Positions 17,615-26,563 are shown, counted from the first letter of the stretch. The stretch is 64,000 nt of DNA from Chitinophagaceae bacterium UBA4857 (GCA_002399735.1 DHEF01000054.1:50431-114430), one strand, 5' to 3'. Notes: generated by a model not told the origin, from the letters alone. Numbers and translations are program-made.

Positions 17615-19426
17615 TTACTTCACCTCCTGCATCTCCACCAATCTTTTATAAAAACCATTCTGAGCAAGTAACTGCTCATGTGTACCACGCTCCGCTATTT
17701 TACCTTTTTGTAGTACAATAATTTCATCGGCATGGCGGATGGTACTTAAACGGTGGGCAATAACAATACTGGTGCGGTTTTGCATCATATTATTAATAGC
17801 ATCTTGTACCAGACGTTCGCTTTCCGTATCTAAGGATGAGGTCGCTTCATCTAAAATAAGTATAGGCGGGTTTTTTAATACCGCACGGGCAATGGTTACA
17901 CGTTGTCTTTCGCCACCGCTTAATTTACTACCTCTGTCGCCAATATTGGTATCGTACTGTTCTTCCTTTTGCATGATGAAGTTATGGGCATTGGCAATTT
18001 TTGCGGCCTGCACTACTTCATCTAAAGGAACATTTTCCTGGCCTAATGCAATATTATGTGCAATGGTATCATTAAACAAAATAGGCTCCTGTGTTACAAT
18101 ACTCATTTGCTCCCTAACCGAGCTTAATGAATAGTCTTTAATATTTACACCATCAATTAATACTTCGCCGCCGGTTACATCGTGGAAACGTGGAATCATA
18201 TCGGCCAATGTAGATTTACCGGCACCGGATGAACCAACCAATGCAATGGTCTTTCCTTTTTCAATTACCAGGTTTACATTGTCCAATATCACGGCATCTT
18301 CGTAAGCAAAGGAAACATTACGAAACTCGATTTGGTTATTGAAAGAAGTTAGTTTTTTTCCGCTTGGGTTTTCATCCACCACAACAGGTGCACTTAAAAT
18401 TTCTTCAACACGAATTAAAGCAGCACTACCCTTTTGTACGTTAAAGAAAGAGGTAGAAATATTTTTAGCCGGGTTAATTAACATGGCAAAAGATGCGATA
18501 TAGCCCATTAACTGCTCACCGGATAAACCGCCACCGCTAATTACTAACCTGCCGCCAAAATATAAAATGGTACATAAAACCATCACGCCTAATACTTCGG
18601 TAAGTGGTGAAGCAAGGTCGCGACGGGCACCCATTTTTTTACGTACACCAAATAACTCATCATTTACTTTATGAAAACGGGTACTTAATATTTTTTCGGC
18701 CAAGAATGCTTTAATAACACGTAAGCCACCAAGCGTTTCGTCTAAAATAGATAAGCCTTCGCCTAATTTATCGGCAGCTTCCTGCGATTGTTTTTTAAGC
18801 TTCCGGCTAATACGACCAATCAGAATACCGGTTACTGGTAATAACACTAATAAAAACAACGAAAGTTGTGGCGATATAGTTATAAGAAATGCTAAATACC
18901 CAATTACCGTCAATGGGTCTTTAATCATACCATCCAACACTCCTACTACCGATCCTTCAATTTCGGCAATATCATTGGTCATGCGGGAAATAATATCCCC
19001 TTTTCTTTTTTCGGTAAAATAACCTATTGGTAAGGCCAGTATTTTATTATACAAATCGGACCGTAAGCGGGTAATAATTGCCGCCCTGATGGGTACCGAT
19101 AAACGATTGGATAAATAAATGAACAGGTTTTTTAAAACAGTAGCCGTAATAATAAACAAACAGATGGCCGTTAAACCGCCAACTTTTCCGTAGCTGGAAA
19201 TAATGGCGTTTAACTGTGTATTAATAATGCCTCCAATACCACTTTCGTTCACAGCTTTAGCATCTACAGCAAAGCTACCGGTATCAAAAATTAACCCGAA
19301 AAATGGTATCAATAGTCCAATAGATACGATACCAAAAATAGTTGCCAGTACTACACATATAAAATAGAGTACCAGTTTGCTTTTATGCTCTTTAAGATAA
19401 CCAAATAACCGAGAATATTTTTTCAT
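17615..19426 (-). CDS. ABC exporter half-transporter, MsbA-like
   Basis: Fused membrane and ATPase half-transporter of 603 residues. Six predicted helices fill the first about 330 residues (for example LVLYFICVVLATIFGIVSIGL and LSLFLLVLLPVTGILIG). The nucleotide-binding domain carries Walker A (ALVGSSGAGKSTLADMI), a Q-loop (IVTQEPILFND), the signature LSGGERQRVTIARAV, Walker B (ILILDEATSSLD) and the H-loop (VIAHRLSTI). The arrangement is that of the MsbA/lipid A exporter group, but a multidrug exporter is possible. The gene is alone on its strand, and the plus-strand glycosyltransferase ends 140 bp before it, so the two converge. Confidence 0.88.
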   Translation of the reverse strand: MKKYSRLFGYLKEHKSKLVLYFICVVLATIFGIVSIGLLIPFFGLIFDTGSFAVDAKAVNESGIGGIINTQLNAIISSYGKVGGLTAICLFIITATVLKNLFIYLSNRLSVPIRAAIITRLRSDLYNKILALPIGYFTEKRKGDIISRMTNDIAEIEGSVVGVLDGMIKDPLTVIGYLAFLITISPQLSLFLLVLLPVTGILIGRISRKLKKQSQEAADKLGEGLSILDETLGGLRVIKAFLAEKILSTRFHKVNDELFGVRKKMGARRDLASPLTEVLGVMVLCTILYFGGRLVISGGGLSGEQLMGYIASFAMLINPAKNISTSFFNVQKGSAALIRVEEILSAPVVVDENPSGKKLTSFNNQIEFRNVSFAYEDAVILDNVNLVIEKGKTIALVGSSGAGKSTLADMIPRFHDVTGGEVLIDGVNIKDYSLSSVREQMSIVTQEPILFNDTIAHNIALGQENVPLDEVVQAAKIANAHNFIMQKEEQYDTNIGDRGSKLSGGERQRVTIARAVLKNPPILILDEATSSLDTESERLVQDAINNMMQNRTSIVIAHRLSTIRHADEIIVLQKGKIAERGTHEQLLAQNGFYKRLVEMQEVK

Positions 19427-19463
19427 GTAACCTATATGTTATAAATAATGCAGCGTGCCTAAT

Positions 19464-19602
19464 GCGTGAGGGATTGCAGCGGTTACCCCGGTGAAGCCCA
19501 GTGTGTTGGCTTTGTGCCGGAGTAATAGCGTAAAGCCCGACCCCGGGTTAACAAACAAGGCGAGGTACGAGCCGTAGTTTGTGTTACACGGGGGCACGCC
19601 CC
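19464..19602 (+). repeat. Repeat family C, copy C1, in the 309-bp gap before rbfA
   Basis: Begins GTGAGGGATTGCAGCGG, continues with a variable centre, then TAGCGTAAAGCCCGACCCC and a GC-rich tail to about 19602. The same frame flanks other centres at 28405-28497 (reverse) and 40643-40730. The remaining parts of 19427-19735 hold only the rbfA promoter. Confidence 0.6.
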
Positions 19603-19644
19603 AAACCTAAACCATTAATAATAGCTTAAACCACGCAAAGTAAG

Positions 19645-19652
19645 TAAATTTG
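19645..19652 (+). promoter_or_regulatory. Candidate -7 element for the rbfA transcript
   Basis: TAAATTTG matches TAnnTTTG exactly and lies 84 bp before the rbfA start. I could not find a convincing -33 TTG at the usual distance. Confidence 0.4.
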
Positions 19653-19735
19653 CACCCTATAGCAAAAGTTAACTGTATGCATGGCTTGCTAATACAATAA
19701 ACGGCAAGTTTTTGTTTACTATAAAATGGTAAATT

Positions 19736-20107
19736 ATGGAAGAAGGAAAAAGGCAAAAGCAAATTGCCGGATTATTAAATGAAGAGATTAACGCCATTTT
19801 TCAGCGTTTGAACCTGAGCATGCTGGAAGGCGGCATGGTATCGGTATCGGGGGTTAAGGTTACGCCTGACCTGTTGGAAGCCCGTTTTTACCTGAGCTTT
19901 TTTCAGGTAAAAGATGTGGATGCGGCGATGAAAAAAATTGAAGACCGTCATTTTGAAATAAAAAAAGAACTATCAGCCAGGGTGCGCCATCAACTGCGTA
20001 ACATACCGGTGTTAAAGTTTTTTAAAGATGATACACTGGACCACGTATTTAAAATGGAGGAGCTGTTTAAAAAAATTAACGAAGAGAGAGACAAATTAGG
20101 CAATTAG
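19736..20107 (+). CDS. rbfA: Ribosome-binding factor A
   Basis: Small KH-fold protein of 123 residues, the usual size for RbfA. It opens with EEGKRQKQIAGLLNEEINAI, has the family's GGMVSVSGVKVTPDLLEARFY strand region, and ends with NIPVLKFFKDDTLDHVFKMEEL, which matches the conserved RbfA C-terminal P-x-L-x-F-x-x-D-x-x-x-(D/H) motif. It assists late 30S subunit maturation and 16S processing. A LolC/E-like permease follows after 58 bp, a gene pair often seen together in Bacteroidota. Confidence 0.92.
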   Translation: MEEGKRQKQIAGLLNEEINAIFQRLNLSMLEGGMVSVSGVKVTPDLLEARFYLSFFQVKDVDAAMKKIEDRHFEIKKELSARVRHQLRNIPVLKFFKDDTLDHVFKMEELFKKINEERDKLGN

Positions 20108-20165
20108 ATAGTTTGCTAATGTTAGCCTGACTTATTACTTATAACTTAAAACTTATAACTCCATC

Positions 20166-21389
20166 TTGCATTTCCTTTTTGCCTGGCGCTATTTTAAAGC
20201 TAAAAAAACAACCAACGCTATTAATATAATAGCGTGGACAAGTGTTGTGGCCATTACCATTGGCACGGCTGCACTTATTTTAGTGTTAAGCGTTTTTAAC
20301 GGGTTTGAAGGATTGGTAAAATCGTTGTACGCAAATTTTTATCCCGATATAAAAATTCAGCCGGCAAACGGTAAAGTGTTGCAATTAACTACAGAGCAAC
20401 TGCAGCAACTAAAATCGGTTAAGGGAGTTAATATTATTTCGTTGGTTACCGAGGAAAAAGCGTTTATACAAAACGGCGATTACCAATCGGTAGTGTACTT
20501 AAAAGGTGTTGATGAAAACTACCGTTTTATATCGGGTGTTGAACAACATTTATTAAACGGTAATTACAAATTAGGTAACGAGGAAAGTCCGTTTTTAATT
20601 TTAGGTGCCGGTGTAGAATCGGCATTGGGTGTGCAGGCCGATAGAAATATTTATCCGCTGCGCATTCATTTACCACGTAAAAGTGAAGGTCAGTCTTTTG
20701 ACCAAACCAGCGATATTAGTAACGATACTATTGGTACCGCCGGTACGTTTTTAATACAGCAGGATTTTGATAATAAATACGCTATTACCAATATTCATTT
20801 CACCAAAAAAGCCATGAAGATGGGTGCAGATGAATACTCAGCTGTTGAAGTTGCAGTGACCGATCCTAAAAAAGCAGATGACATTATACAACCCATACAA
20901 AAACTACTGGGCAGTAACTACAAAGTATTAAACCGTTACCAGCAAAACAAAAGCCTGTATGCGGTTATGAATATGGAACGCTGGGCCATTTATGGTGTTT
21001 TGTGTTTAATACTGGTAGTGGCGGCCTTTAATATGATTGGTGCACTTACCATGTTGGTGCTGGAAAAACAAAAAGACATAAGCATATTGAATGCACTGGG
21101 TGCCAACAAAAGTTTTATACAAAAAATATTTTTAAGCGAAGGCTTTTTACTGGCCATTGTTGGTGGTGTAGTTGGTATGTTGCTGGCATTAATTATTGCT
21201 TATCTGCAAATAACTTTTCACCTTATTCCGTTGGAAGGCGGATCGTTTCTTATTAATTATTTTCCTGTAAAACTGCGCTGGCAGGATTTTGCCTTGGTTA
21301 GCGCCACCGTTTTTGTAATTGCGCTGTTAGCATCATGGGTGCCATCACGTAAGGCAGCTAGTCAGGAGTTTTCGCTTCGCGGAGAGTAG
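20166..21389 (+). CDS. FtsX-like ABC transporter permease, lipoprotein-releasing LolC/LolE type
   Basis: Protein of 407 residues with one N-terminal helix (IAWTSVVAITIGTAALILVL), a large periplasmic MacB_PCD-type domain (about 45-265), and three C-terminal helices of the FtsX domain. These include AIYGVLCLILVVAAFNMIGAL followed by the conserved VLEKQKDISILNALGA, then GFLLAIVGGVVGMLLALIIA. It ends with RKAASQEFSLRGE. The start is a TTG at 20166, chosen because MHFLFAWRYFKAKKTTNAIN aligns with LolC/E openings. It probably moves outer-membrane lipoproteins out of the inner membrane together with a LolD-like ATPase that is not in this window. Confidence 0.88.
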   Translation: MHFLFAWRYFKAKKTTNAINIIAWTSVVAITIGTAALILVLSVFNGFEGLVKSLYANFYPDIKIQPANGKVLQLTTEQLQQLKSVKGVNIISLVTEEKAFIQNGDYQSVVYLKGVDENYRFISGVEQHLLNGNYKLGNEESPFLILGAGVESALGVQADRNIYPLRIHLPRKSEGQSFDQTSDISNDTIGTAGTFLIQQDFDNKYAITNIHFTKKAMKMGADEYSAVEVAVTDPKKADDIIQPIQKLLGSNYKVLNRYQQNKSLYAVMNMERWAIYGVLCLILVVAAFNMIGALTMLVLEKQKDISILNALGANKSFIQKIFLSEGFLLAIVGGVVGMLLALIIAYLQITFHLIPLEGGSFLINYFPVKLRWQDFALVSATVFVIALLASWVPSRKAASQEFSLRGE

Positions 21390-21441
21390 CGGTTTAAGGT
21401 TTGGGGTCTAAGGTTTAATGTTGTCGTGAACAAAAGTTCAA

Positions 21442-21806
21442 AGGTTCAAGAGGTTCCAGAAGTTCAATGTTGTCGTGATCAAATAGGTTTTCCTTCTTTG
21501 TACTAGATACAATATACTCAATACTTTTTTTATGTTACCAGCTTCAGTTCCCTGATGGGGCTTTTGTTGCGATCCGATAGGATCGGGATTTAATTTATTT
21601 CCAGTGGAAATGAATTAAATACTCACGCTTGTACTTTCTGTTCGTTACTCAGCATTGTGCAAGGTGCACCCCGATTCATCGGCGGTACTTTCTGTTAGTT
21701 ACTGAATAGGCTAAACGCTGAAAGCTTAAAGCCAAAAGCAATGTCTTGTCCCAAACGTTGAACATTTGAACTTTGAACACTTGAACTTCTGGAACCTCTT
21801 GAACCT
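21442..21806. repeat. 26-nt inverted repeat pair of GGTTC/GAACC words upstream of serC
   Basis: Bases 21442-21467 (AGGTTCAAGAGGTTCCAGAA and six further bases) are the exact reverse complement of 21781-21806. Around both arms the DNA consists of degenerate TTGAAC/GGAACC words. A family A copy lies between the arms. The 495-bp stretch 21390-21884 has no gene. Confidence 0.7.
21534..21664 (+). repeat. Mosaic repeat family A copy A5, with the 31-bp palindrome cassette
   Basis: GTTACCAGC, CCCTGATGGGGC (slot-1 hairpin), TTTTGTTGCG, then GATCCGATAGGATC and the palindrome at 21589-21619, then TCACGCTTGTACTTTCTGTT and CAGCATTGTGCAAGG. A second, partial right arm follows (21685-21710) behind a CCGATTCATCGG hairpin. 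Confidence 0.8.
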
Positions 21807-21831
21807 CTGGAACTTCTTAAACATCGACCCC

Positions 21832-21861
21832 TTGAACCTTTAAACATAAAACCTACCTTTG
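21832..21861 (+). promoter_or_regulatory. Promoter of serC-DUF1015
   Basis: TTG at 21832-21834 and TACCTTTG at 21854-21861 are separated by 19 bp, a close match to the Bacteroidota TTG/TAnnTTTG promoter. The serC ATG is 23 bp downstream, giving a very short leader. Confidence 0.7.
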
Positions 21862-21884
21862 CGGCCACAATCTTAGCAACAACC

Positions 21885-22964
21885 ATGGCAACAGTTATGC
21901 ATAATTTCAATTCTGGCCCATCTATTCTTCCTAAAACAGTATTTGAACAAGCCAGCCAGGCAGTATTAAACTTTAATAATTCGGGGCTTTCTATTTTAGA
22001 AATTGGCCACCGTACACCTGAGTTTCAGGCCGTAATGGATGAAGCCATTGCTTTGGTAAAAGAATTAATGCAACTGGACGAAGAACATGAAGTGTTGTTT
22101 TTACATGGCGGTGCTACCACACAGTTTATGCAGGTACCCATGAACCTCTTAAACGATAATGATATTGCAGCTTATACCGAAACAGGTACCTGGGCCGGTA
22201 AAGCCATTAAGGAAGCTAAACTATTTGGCCATGTAGAAATTGCCGGCAGTACAAAAGCGGAAAATTATACAGGCATACCTAAAAAATTACAGGTATCGCC
22301 AACAGCCAGTTACTTACATATAACTACCAACGAAACTATTGCCGGTACACAATGGCATAACATGCCTTACGATTGTGGTGTACCTATTGTTGCCGATATG
22401 AGCAGCGATATATTAAGCCGTCAGTTAGACTTTAATAAATTTGGTATTATTTACGCCGGTGCTCAAAAAAATATGGGTGCGGCAGGTGTAAACCTGGTAG
22501 TGGTAAATAAAAATTTATTAGGTAAGGTTGATAGGGTTATCCCATCTATTTTAGATTACCGTAACCATATTGCCGAAGGCAGTATGTTAAACACGCCACC
22601 GGTATTTGCTATTTATGTAGCCATGCTTACGTTACGCTGGTTAAAAAACGAAGGCGGTGTAAGTGTATTGGAAAAAAGAAATATAGAAAAAGCTGATTTG
22701 TTTTATAATACATTAGATAGCCTGCCGGTATTTAAAGGCCCTGTAGCCAAAGAAGACAGAAGCCTGATGAACGCTGTATTTGTAATGGAAGATGCGAATT
22801 TGGAAAAAGAATTTGCTACCCTTTCCACACAAGAAGGTTTTTATGGTATAAAAGGGCATCGCAGTGTAGGCGGTTTCAGGGCATCTATGTATAATGCCTT
22901 ACCCATAGAAAGTGTACAGGCACTTACTCAGTTTATGACACATTTTGCAAACAAAAAAGGATAA
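21885..22964 (+). CDS. serC: Phosphoserine aminotransferase
   Basis: PLP-dependent class V aminotransferase of 359 residues. HNFNSGPSILP at the N-terminus and LEIGHRTPEFQAVMDEA are SerC signatures. GGATTQF binds PLP phosphate, and IIYAGAQKNMGAAGVNLVVV contains the Schiff-base lysine in the A-Q-K-N motif. GIKGHRSVGGFRASMYNA ends the active-site part. It converts 3-phosphohydroxypyruvate to phosphoserine in serine biosynthesis and also works in the pyridoxal phosphate route. A second in-frame ATG four codons in (21897) is a possible start. The next gene begins 8 bp later. Confidence 0.95.
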   Translation: MATVMHNFNSGPSILPKTVFEQASQAVLNFNNSGLSILEIGHRTPEFQAVMDEAIALVKELMQLDEEHEVLFLHGGATTQFMQVPMNLLNDNDIAAYTETGTWAGKAIKEAKLFGHVEIAGSTKAENYTGIPKKLQVSPTASYLHITTNETIAGTQWHNMPYDCGVPIVADMSSDILSRQLDFNKFGIIYAGAQKNMGAAGVNLVVVNKNLLGKVDRVIPSILDYRNHIAEGSMLNTPPVFAIYVAMLTLRWLKNEGGVSVLEKRNIEKADLFYNTLDSLPVFKGPVAKEDRSLMNAVFVMEDANLEKEFATLSTQEGFYGIKGHRSVGGFRASMYNALPIESVQALTQFMTHFANKKG

Positions 22965-22972
22965 ATTATTTT

Positions 22973-24193
22973 ATGGCTATTATTAAACCATTTGCAGCTT
23001 TGCGTCCGGCGCAAAACATAGCACACCAGGTTGCTTCCCCACCCTATGATGTATTAAACAGTAACGAAGCAAGAGAGCAGGTAAAAGATAATCCGCTTTC
23101 GTTTTTACATATTACAAAAGCCGAGGTTGACTTACCAACTGATATTGATACACATAGTCAGGAAGTGTATGATAAAGCCGCCAATAACTTACAGGACTTT
23201 ATTGCCGTAGGTACTTTATTACACGAAAGCAAAGCTTGTTATTACATTTATCGTTTAATAATGGATAGCCGTGAACAAACAGGTTTGGTTTGCTCCTCCT
23301 CGGTAGAAGATTACTTTAACGACATTATTAAAAAACACGAGTTTACCCGCCCCGAAAAAGAGAAAGACCGTATAGACCACATGCGCACCATTAAGGCGCA
23401 AACGGGTAATGTTTTTTTAGCCTATAATAATGTGGCGGAGTTGGATGAACTGATTAACAACTGGAAAAAAACGCATACCCCTTTATACGATTTTACGGCA
23501 ACTGACGGTATTCAGCATACCATCTGGTCGGTAGATGCGGACGAAGCGGTTGAAAGTATTACAAACCTGTTTGCCGAAAAAGTACCGGCAACTTATATTG
23601 CCGATGGTCATCACCGTGCTGCATCAGCCGCAAAAGTTAGTCAGGCTTTACCTGATAGCGAGGAAGCTAAATACTTTTTAACCACTATTTTCCCGGCCAG
23701 CGAATTGGCCATTATGGATTATAACCGGGTTATTAAAGATTTAAACAACCTGAGTAACGGCGATTTTATTAGTGCATTACAAGAAGAGTTTACCATTACC
23801 GAAAGTGAAGATGCTGTAAGGCCTGGCTCCTTACATGAGTTTGGTATGTACTTAGATAAACAATGGTATATTTTAACTGCCCGTGAAGGCACGTACACCA
23901 ACGACCCGATTGGTGTATTGGACGTAACCATTTTATCTAACAATATTCTGGATAAATTATTAAACATAAAAGACCAACGTACCGATACCCGTATTGATTT
24001 TGTAGGCGGTATTCGTGGATTAGGTGAATTGGAAAAACGTGTGAACAGTGGCGAAATGAAAGTGGCTTTCAGCTTATACCCTGTTACCATTCAGCAGTTA
24101 TTTGATATTGCCGACAGCGGTAATGTAATGCCACCCAAAAGCACCTGGTTTGAGCCAAAATTGCGTGATGGTTTATTAACGCATGTATTATAA
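22973..24193 (+). CDS. DUF1015 family protein
   Basis: Protein of 406 residues that matches DUF1015 (COG4198) end to end: MAIIKPFAALRPAQNIA, the SPPYDVLNSNEAREQ signature, FTRPEKEKDRIDHMRTI, ATYIADGHHRAASAA and a C-terminal MPPKSTWFEPKLRDGLLTHVL. The family is of unknown biochemical function, and its HH motif (DGHHR) suggests metal or phosphate binding. It regularly sits next to serine biosynthesis genes in Bacteroidota, and here it follows serC by 8 bp. It is followed by a perfect terminator. Confidence 0.88.
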   Translation: MAIIKPFAALRPAQNIAHQVASPPYDVLNSNEAREQVKDNPLSFLHITKAEVDLPTDIDTHSQEVYDKAANNLQDFIAVGTLLHESKACYYIYRLIMDSREQTGLVCSSSVEDYFNDIIKKHEFTRPEKEKDRIDHMRTIKAQTGNVFLAYNNVAELDELINNWKKTHTPLYDFTATDGIQHTIWSVDADEAVESITNLFAEKVPATYIADGHHRAASAAKVSQALPDSEEAKYFLTTIFPASELAIMDYNRVIKDLNNLSNGDFISALQEEFTITESEDAVRPGSLHEFGMYLDKQWYILTAREGTYTNDPIGVLDVTILSNNILDKLLNIKDQRTDTRIDFVGGIRGLGELEKRVNSGEMKVAFSLYPVTIQQLFDIADSGNVMPPKSTWFEPKLRDGLLTHVL

Positions 24194-24220
24194 AAATTTC
24201 TATCGCATTTAAGCATACTA

Positions 24221-24252
24221 AAGCTTCCGTTTTGTTAAACGGAAGCTTTTTT
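24221..24252 (+). terminator. Terminator after serC-DUF1015
   Basis: A 12-bp perfect stem (24221-24232 with 24237-24248) around TGTT is followed by TTTTTT. It lies 28 bp after the stop codon. Confidence 0.9.
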
Positions 24253-24276
24253 GTTTCCAAAATTAGAAACTTTATT

Positions 24277-24284
24277 TACCTTTG
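24277..24284 (+). promoter_or_regulatory. Promoter of the toxin-antitoxin pair
   Basis: TACCTTTG matches TAnnTTTG, with a TTG at 24251-24253 on the terminator's T-run. Transcription would start around 24290, which excludes the upstream TTG (24251) as a start codon and supports GTG at 24299. Confidence 0.55.
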
Positions 24285-24298
24285 TCCAAACACCGCTT

Positions 24299-24640
24299 GT
24301 GAGATATTTTGAAACGCAATTTCTAGAGCCTGCCAATAAATTTATTGCCGGACTAGATGCAAAGGCAATTAAAAAAATACTTTACAATATTGACCTTGCC
24401 GAACAAACAAATGACCCGAAACTCTTTAAAAAGCTTCAAAAAGAAATTTGGGAGTTCAGGGTAAGGCACAATGGATTACAAATACGTTTACTTGCTTTTT
24501 GGGACAAAACATCTCCTACTGCTACACTCGTATTTGCAACACATGGCTTTATTAAAAAAGTAGATAAGATTCCGGCAAATGAAATAACCCGAGCAGAAAA
24601 CATCAGAAAACAATATTTTGACATAAAGAATAAAAAATAA
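24299..24640 (+). CDS. HigB/Gp49-like type II toxin (RelE/ParE superfamily)
   Basis: Small basic protein of 113 residues from GTG 24299. It has the Gp49-like (PF05973) pattern: an N-terminal helix pair (FIAGLDAKAIKKILYNIDLA), KLFKKLQKEIWEFRVRHNGLQIRLLAFWD, and FATHGFIKKVDKIPANEITRA, with Arg/Lys residues where RelE-fold mRNA interferases bind RNA. Members of this family are usually translation-dependent ribonucleases. An antitoxin-like gene follows after 4 bp, giving toxin-first order as in HigBA. Its own promoter lies right behind the terminator of the previous operon, so the pair forms an independent insert. Confidence 0.85.
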   Translation: MRYFETQFLEPANKFIAGLDAKAIKKILYNIDLAEQTNDPKLFKKLQKEIWEFRVRHNGLQIRLLAFWDKTSPTATLVFATHGFIKKVDKIPANEITRAENIRKQYFDIKNKK

Positions 24641-24644
24641 TATC

Positions 24645-24971
24645 GTGGCAAAAGCACAATTAAAATCATATTCACTTACCGAGATGAAAGACAAGTATAT
24701 CGGTAAGACAGGTTCTGGGGAAAGAGATGCGTATGAATACGAACTGAATATGGATGTTTTGGGGCGTATGATTAAAGCAGCCAGACAAGAACGTAACTTG
24801 ACTCAAGAACAATTGGGAAAGCTTGTTGGGGTACAGAAAGCGCAGATATCAAAGCTTGAAAGCAGTACAAATAGTGCAACTATAGATACTATTCTTAAGG
24901 TATTTAAAGCGCTTAAAGCCGATATACATTTTAACGTAACCATTGAAAATCAACAACTACAGCTTGTATAG
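24645..24971 (+). CDS. HigA-like antitoxin, XRE-family helix-turn-helix
   Basis: Protein of 108 residues starting at GTG 24645, 4 bp after the toxin stop. Residues about 36-90 form a Cro/C1-type HTH: LGRMIKAARQERNLTQEQL, then GKLVGVQKAQISKLESS and a final TILKVFKALKADIHFNV. The N-terminal segment (LKSYSLTEMKDKYIGK) is likely the toxin-binding part. It should neutralise the toxin and repress the shared promoter. No further gene follows in this unit, and the TPR gene begins 134 bp later. Confidence 0.87.
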   Translation: MAKAQLKSYSLTEMKDKYIGKTGSGERDAYEYELNMDVLGRMIKAARQERNLTQEQLGKLVGVQKAQISKLESSTNSATIDTILKVFKALKADIHFNVTIENQQLQLV

Positions 24972-25105
24972 GCTAAGTTGGTAGCTATCCTAAAGCGATA
25001 GCCAAAACCGAGCATTTTGTTAATCTTACTCGCATAAACACTATATCAGCACAATATTTGCTTATTTTGTGGCGCCCTATTTTGACAATTTTAAACAATT
25101 ACCTG

Positions 25106-26122
25106 ATGAAAAAAATTTCATCCTTTTTACTGGCCGCTTTCATTGCTTTTTCTGCTACTGCGCAGGAGGATGTAAAAACTATGCAGGCTAATGCCAAAAA
25201 ATTTACCTACGCACGGGATTATAATAACGCTATTATAATTTTAAACCGTGCGTTAGAGCAAGATAAGGACAACCTTGAATTACTGAAGGACCTGACCATG
25301 AACCATTACCTGAAACGTGACTACAGCAAAGCACTGGAGCAGGTTAAAAAAATGGTGAACCGCGATGATGCCGATGTAATTACTTACCAGATTGCAGGTA
25401 ATGTGTACAAAGCATTGGAAGAAGTGAAGGACTGCGATAAAATGTATAAAAAGGCCATTAAAAAATTTCCGGAAAGTGGACCATTGTATAGCGAATATGG
25501 CGAGTTACTTTATTCTAACAAAAACCTGACAGAAGCGATTAACTATTGGGAAAAAGGCATTCAGGTAGATCCGGCTTATAGTGGTAATTACTACAATGCT
25601 GCCCGCCATTACTTTTTTACACACGATAAAGTATGGAGCCTTATTTACGGCGAAATTTTTGTTAACATGGAAAGCCTTTCGGAAAGAGGTGCTGCGATGA
25701 AACAATTATTGCTGGATGGCTATAAAGAAAAACTTTTTGCCAGTGCCGATATTATGAAAGGCCAGGAAAAAAATAAAAACGAATTCAGTAAAGCATTTTT
25801 ACAAACTATAGGTAAACAAGCATCCGTAATAAGCCGTGGGGTTACTGCCGAAACATTAACCATGGTACGTACCCGTTTTATTTTAGATTGGTACCAGAAC
25901 TATGCTACTAAGTTTCCGTATAAACTTTTCGATTTTCAGCAACAACTTTTGCAGGACGGAATGTTTGACGCTTATAACCAATGGCTATTTGGGTCGGTGC
26001 AGGATTTAGCTGCTTACGATAACTGGACAAAAACACATGCTGATGCGTATGCCAAGTTTACCAATTTTCAAAAAACACGCATCTTTAAAATGCCTAAGGG
26101 GCAAAATTACCAGACGAATTGA
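25106..26122 (+). CDS. Secreted tetratricopeptide-repeat protein
   Basis: Protein of 338 residues. The start is set at ATG 25106, because MKKISSFLLAAFIAFSATAQ is a clean signal peptide with the AxA-Q cleavage typical of this group; the upstream open frame from 25058 would precede it. Repeats of about 34 residues run from residue 25 to 190 (for example ARDYNNAIIILNRALEQDKD, KDYSKALEQVKKM-like and NLTEAINYWEKGIQVDP). The C-terminal 150 residues are not repeat-like and are of unknown function. The protein is probably periplasmic and scaffolding. Monocistronic, with a terminator at 26171. Confidence 0.82.
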   Translation: MKKISSFLLAAFIAFSATAQEDVKTMQANAKKFTYARDYNNAIIILNRALEQDKDNLELLKDLTMNHYLKRDYSKALEQVKKMVNRDDADVITYQIAGNVYKALEEVKDCDKMYKKAIKKFPESGPLYSEYGELLYSNKNLTEAINYWEKGIQVDPAYSGNYYNAARHYFFTHDKVWSLIYGEIFVNMESLSERGAAMKQLLLDGYKEKLFASADIMKGQEKNKNEFSKAFLQTIGKQASVISRGVTAETLTMVRTRFILDWYQNYATKFPYKLFDFQQQLLQDGMFDAYNQWLFGSVQDLAAYDNWTKTHADAYAKFTNFQKTRIFKMPKGQNYQTN

Positions 26123-26170
26123 GAATTGAGAAATCAGATGTGAGATTTGAGAATTGAACATATATTTTAC

Positions 26171-26206
26171 AAAAGCGGAGGTTATACTTCCGCTTTTGTT
26201 TTTTTG
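26171..26206 (+). terminator. Terminator after the TPR gene
   Basis: AAAAGCGGAGG pairs with CTTCCGCTTTT (one G-T) around TTATA, followed by GTTTTTTT. Confidence 0.85.
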
Positions 26207-26221
26207 CATAATGCTGAATAA

Positions 26222-26281
26222 AGCCTCACCCCCGAGCTACGCTCCTTCCTTTTCAGGAATCTCCAAAAGGAGAGGGAGTTA
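26222..26281 (+). repeat. GC-rich hairpin repeat family B (B2)
   Basis: GCCTCACCCCCGAGC, CTCCTTCCTTTTCAGGAATC, TCCAAAAGGAGAGGGAG. It shares the CTTCCTTTTCAGGAA loop with B4 at 49069. Confidence 0.65.
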
Positions 26282-26321
26282 GAAACACTACAACATTGAT
26301 GTTATATTTATGAATGTGAAT

Positions 26322-26449
26322 CTCACACAATGCTCATCTGTGTTAATACAATTGAAGAGTGCGTATTAAATTCATTTCCACTGGAAATAAATTTAATCCC
26401 AACCTTATCGGGTTGCAAGGACGAAGCTAGTAGCAATGTAGCTGGTAAC
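26322..26449 (-). repeat. Mosaic repeat family A copy A6 (reverse), with the palindrome cassette
   Basis: On the minus strand: GTTACCAGCTACATTGCTACTAG, TTGCAACCCGATAAGGTTGGG, the 31-bp palindrome (26366-26396), GCACTCTTCAATTGTATT, ACACAGATGAGCATTG. The gap 26123-26563 contains the terminator, B2 and A6, and no gene. Confidence 0.8.
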
Positions 26450-26563
26450 ATAATTATTACTATCTCATTTCTGAAGTCTCAATTCTCAAGTCTTTTTATC
26501 CATTTTTTAATTCGCTAATAGCCACATTTTTACTATATTTAAAACTTTAACGAAGTTGTCATT

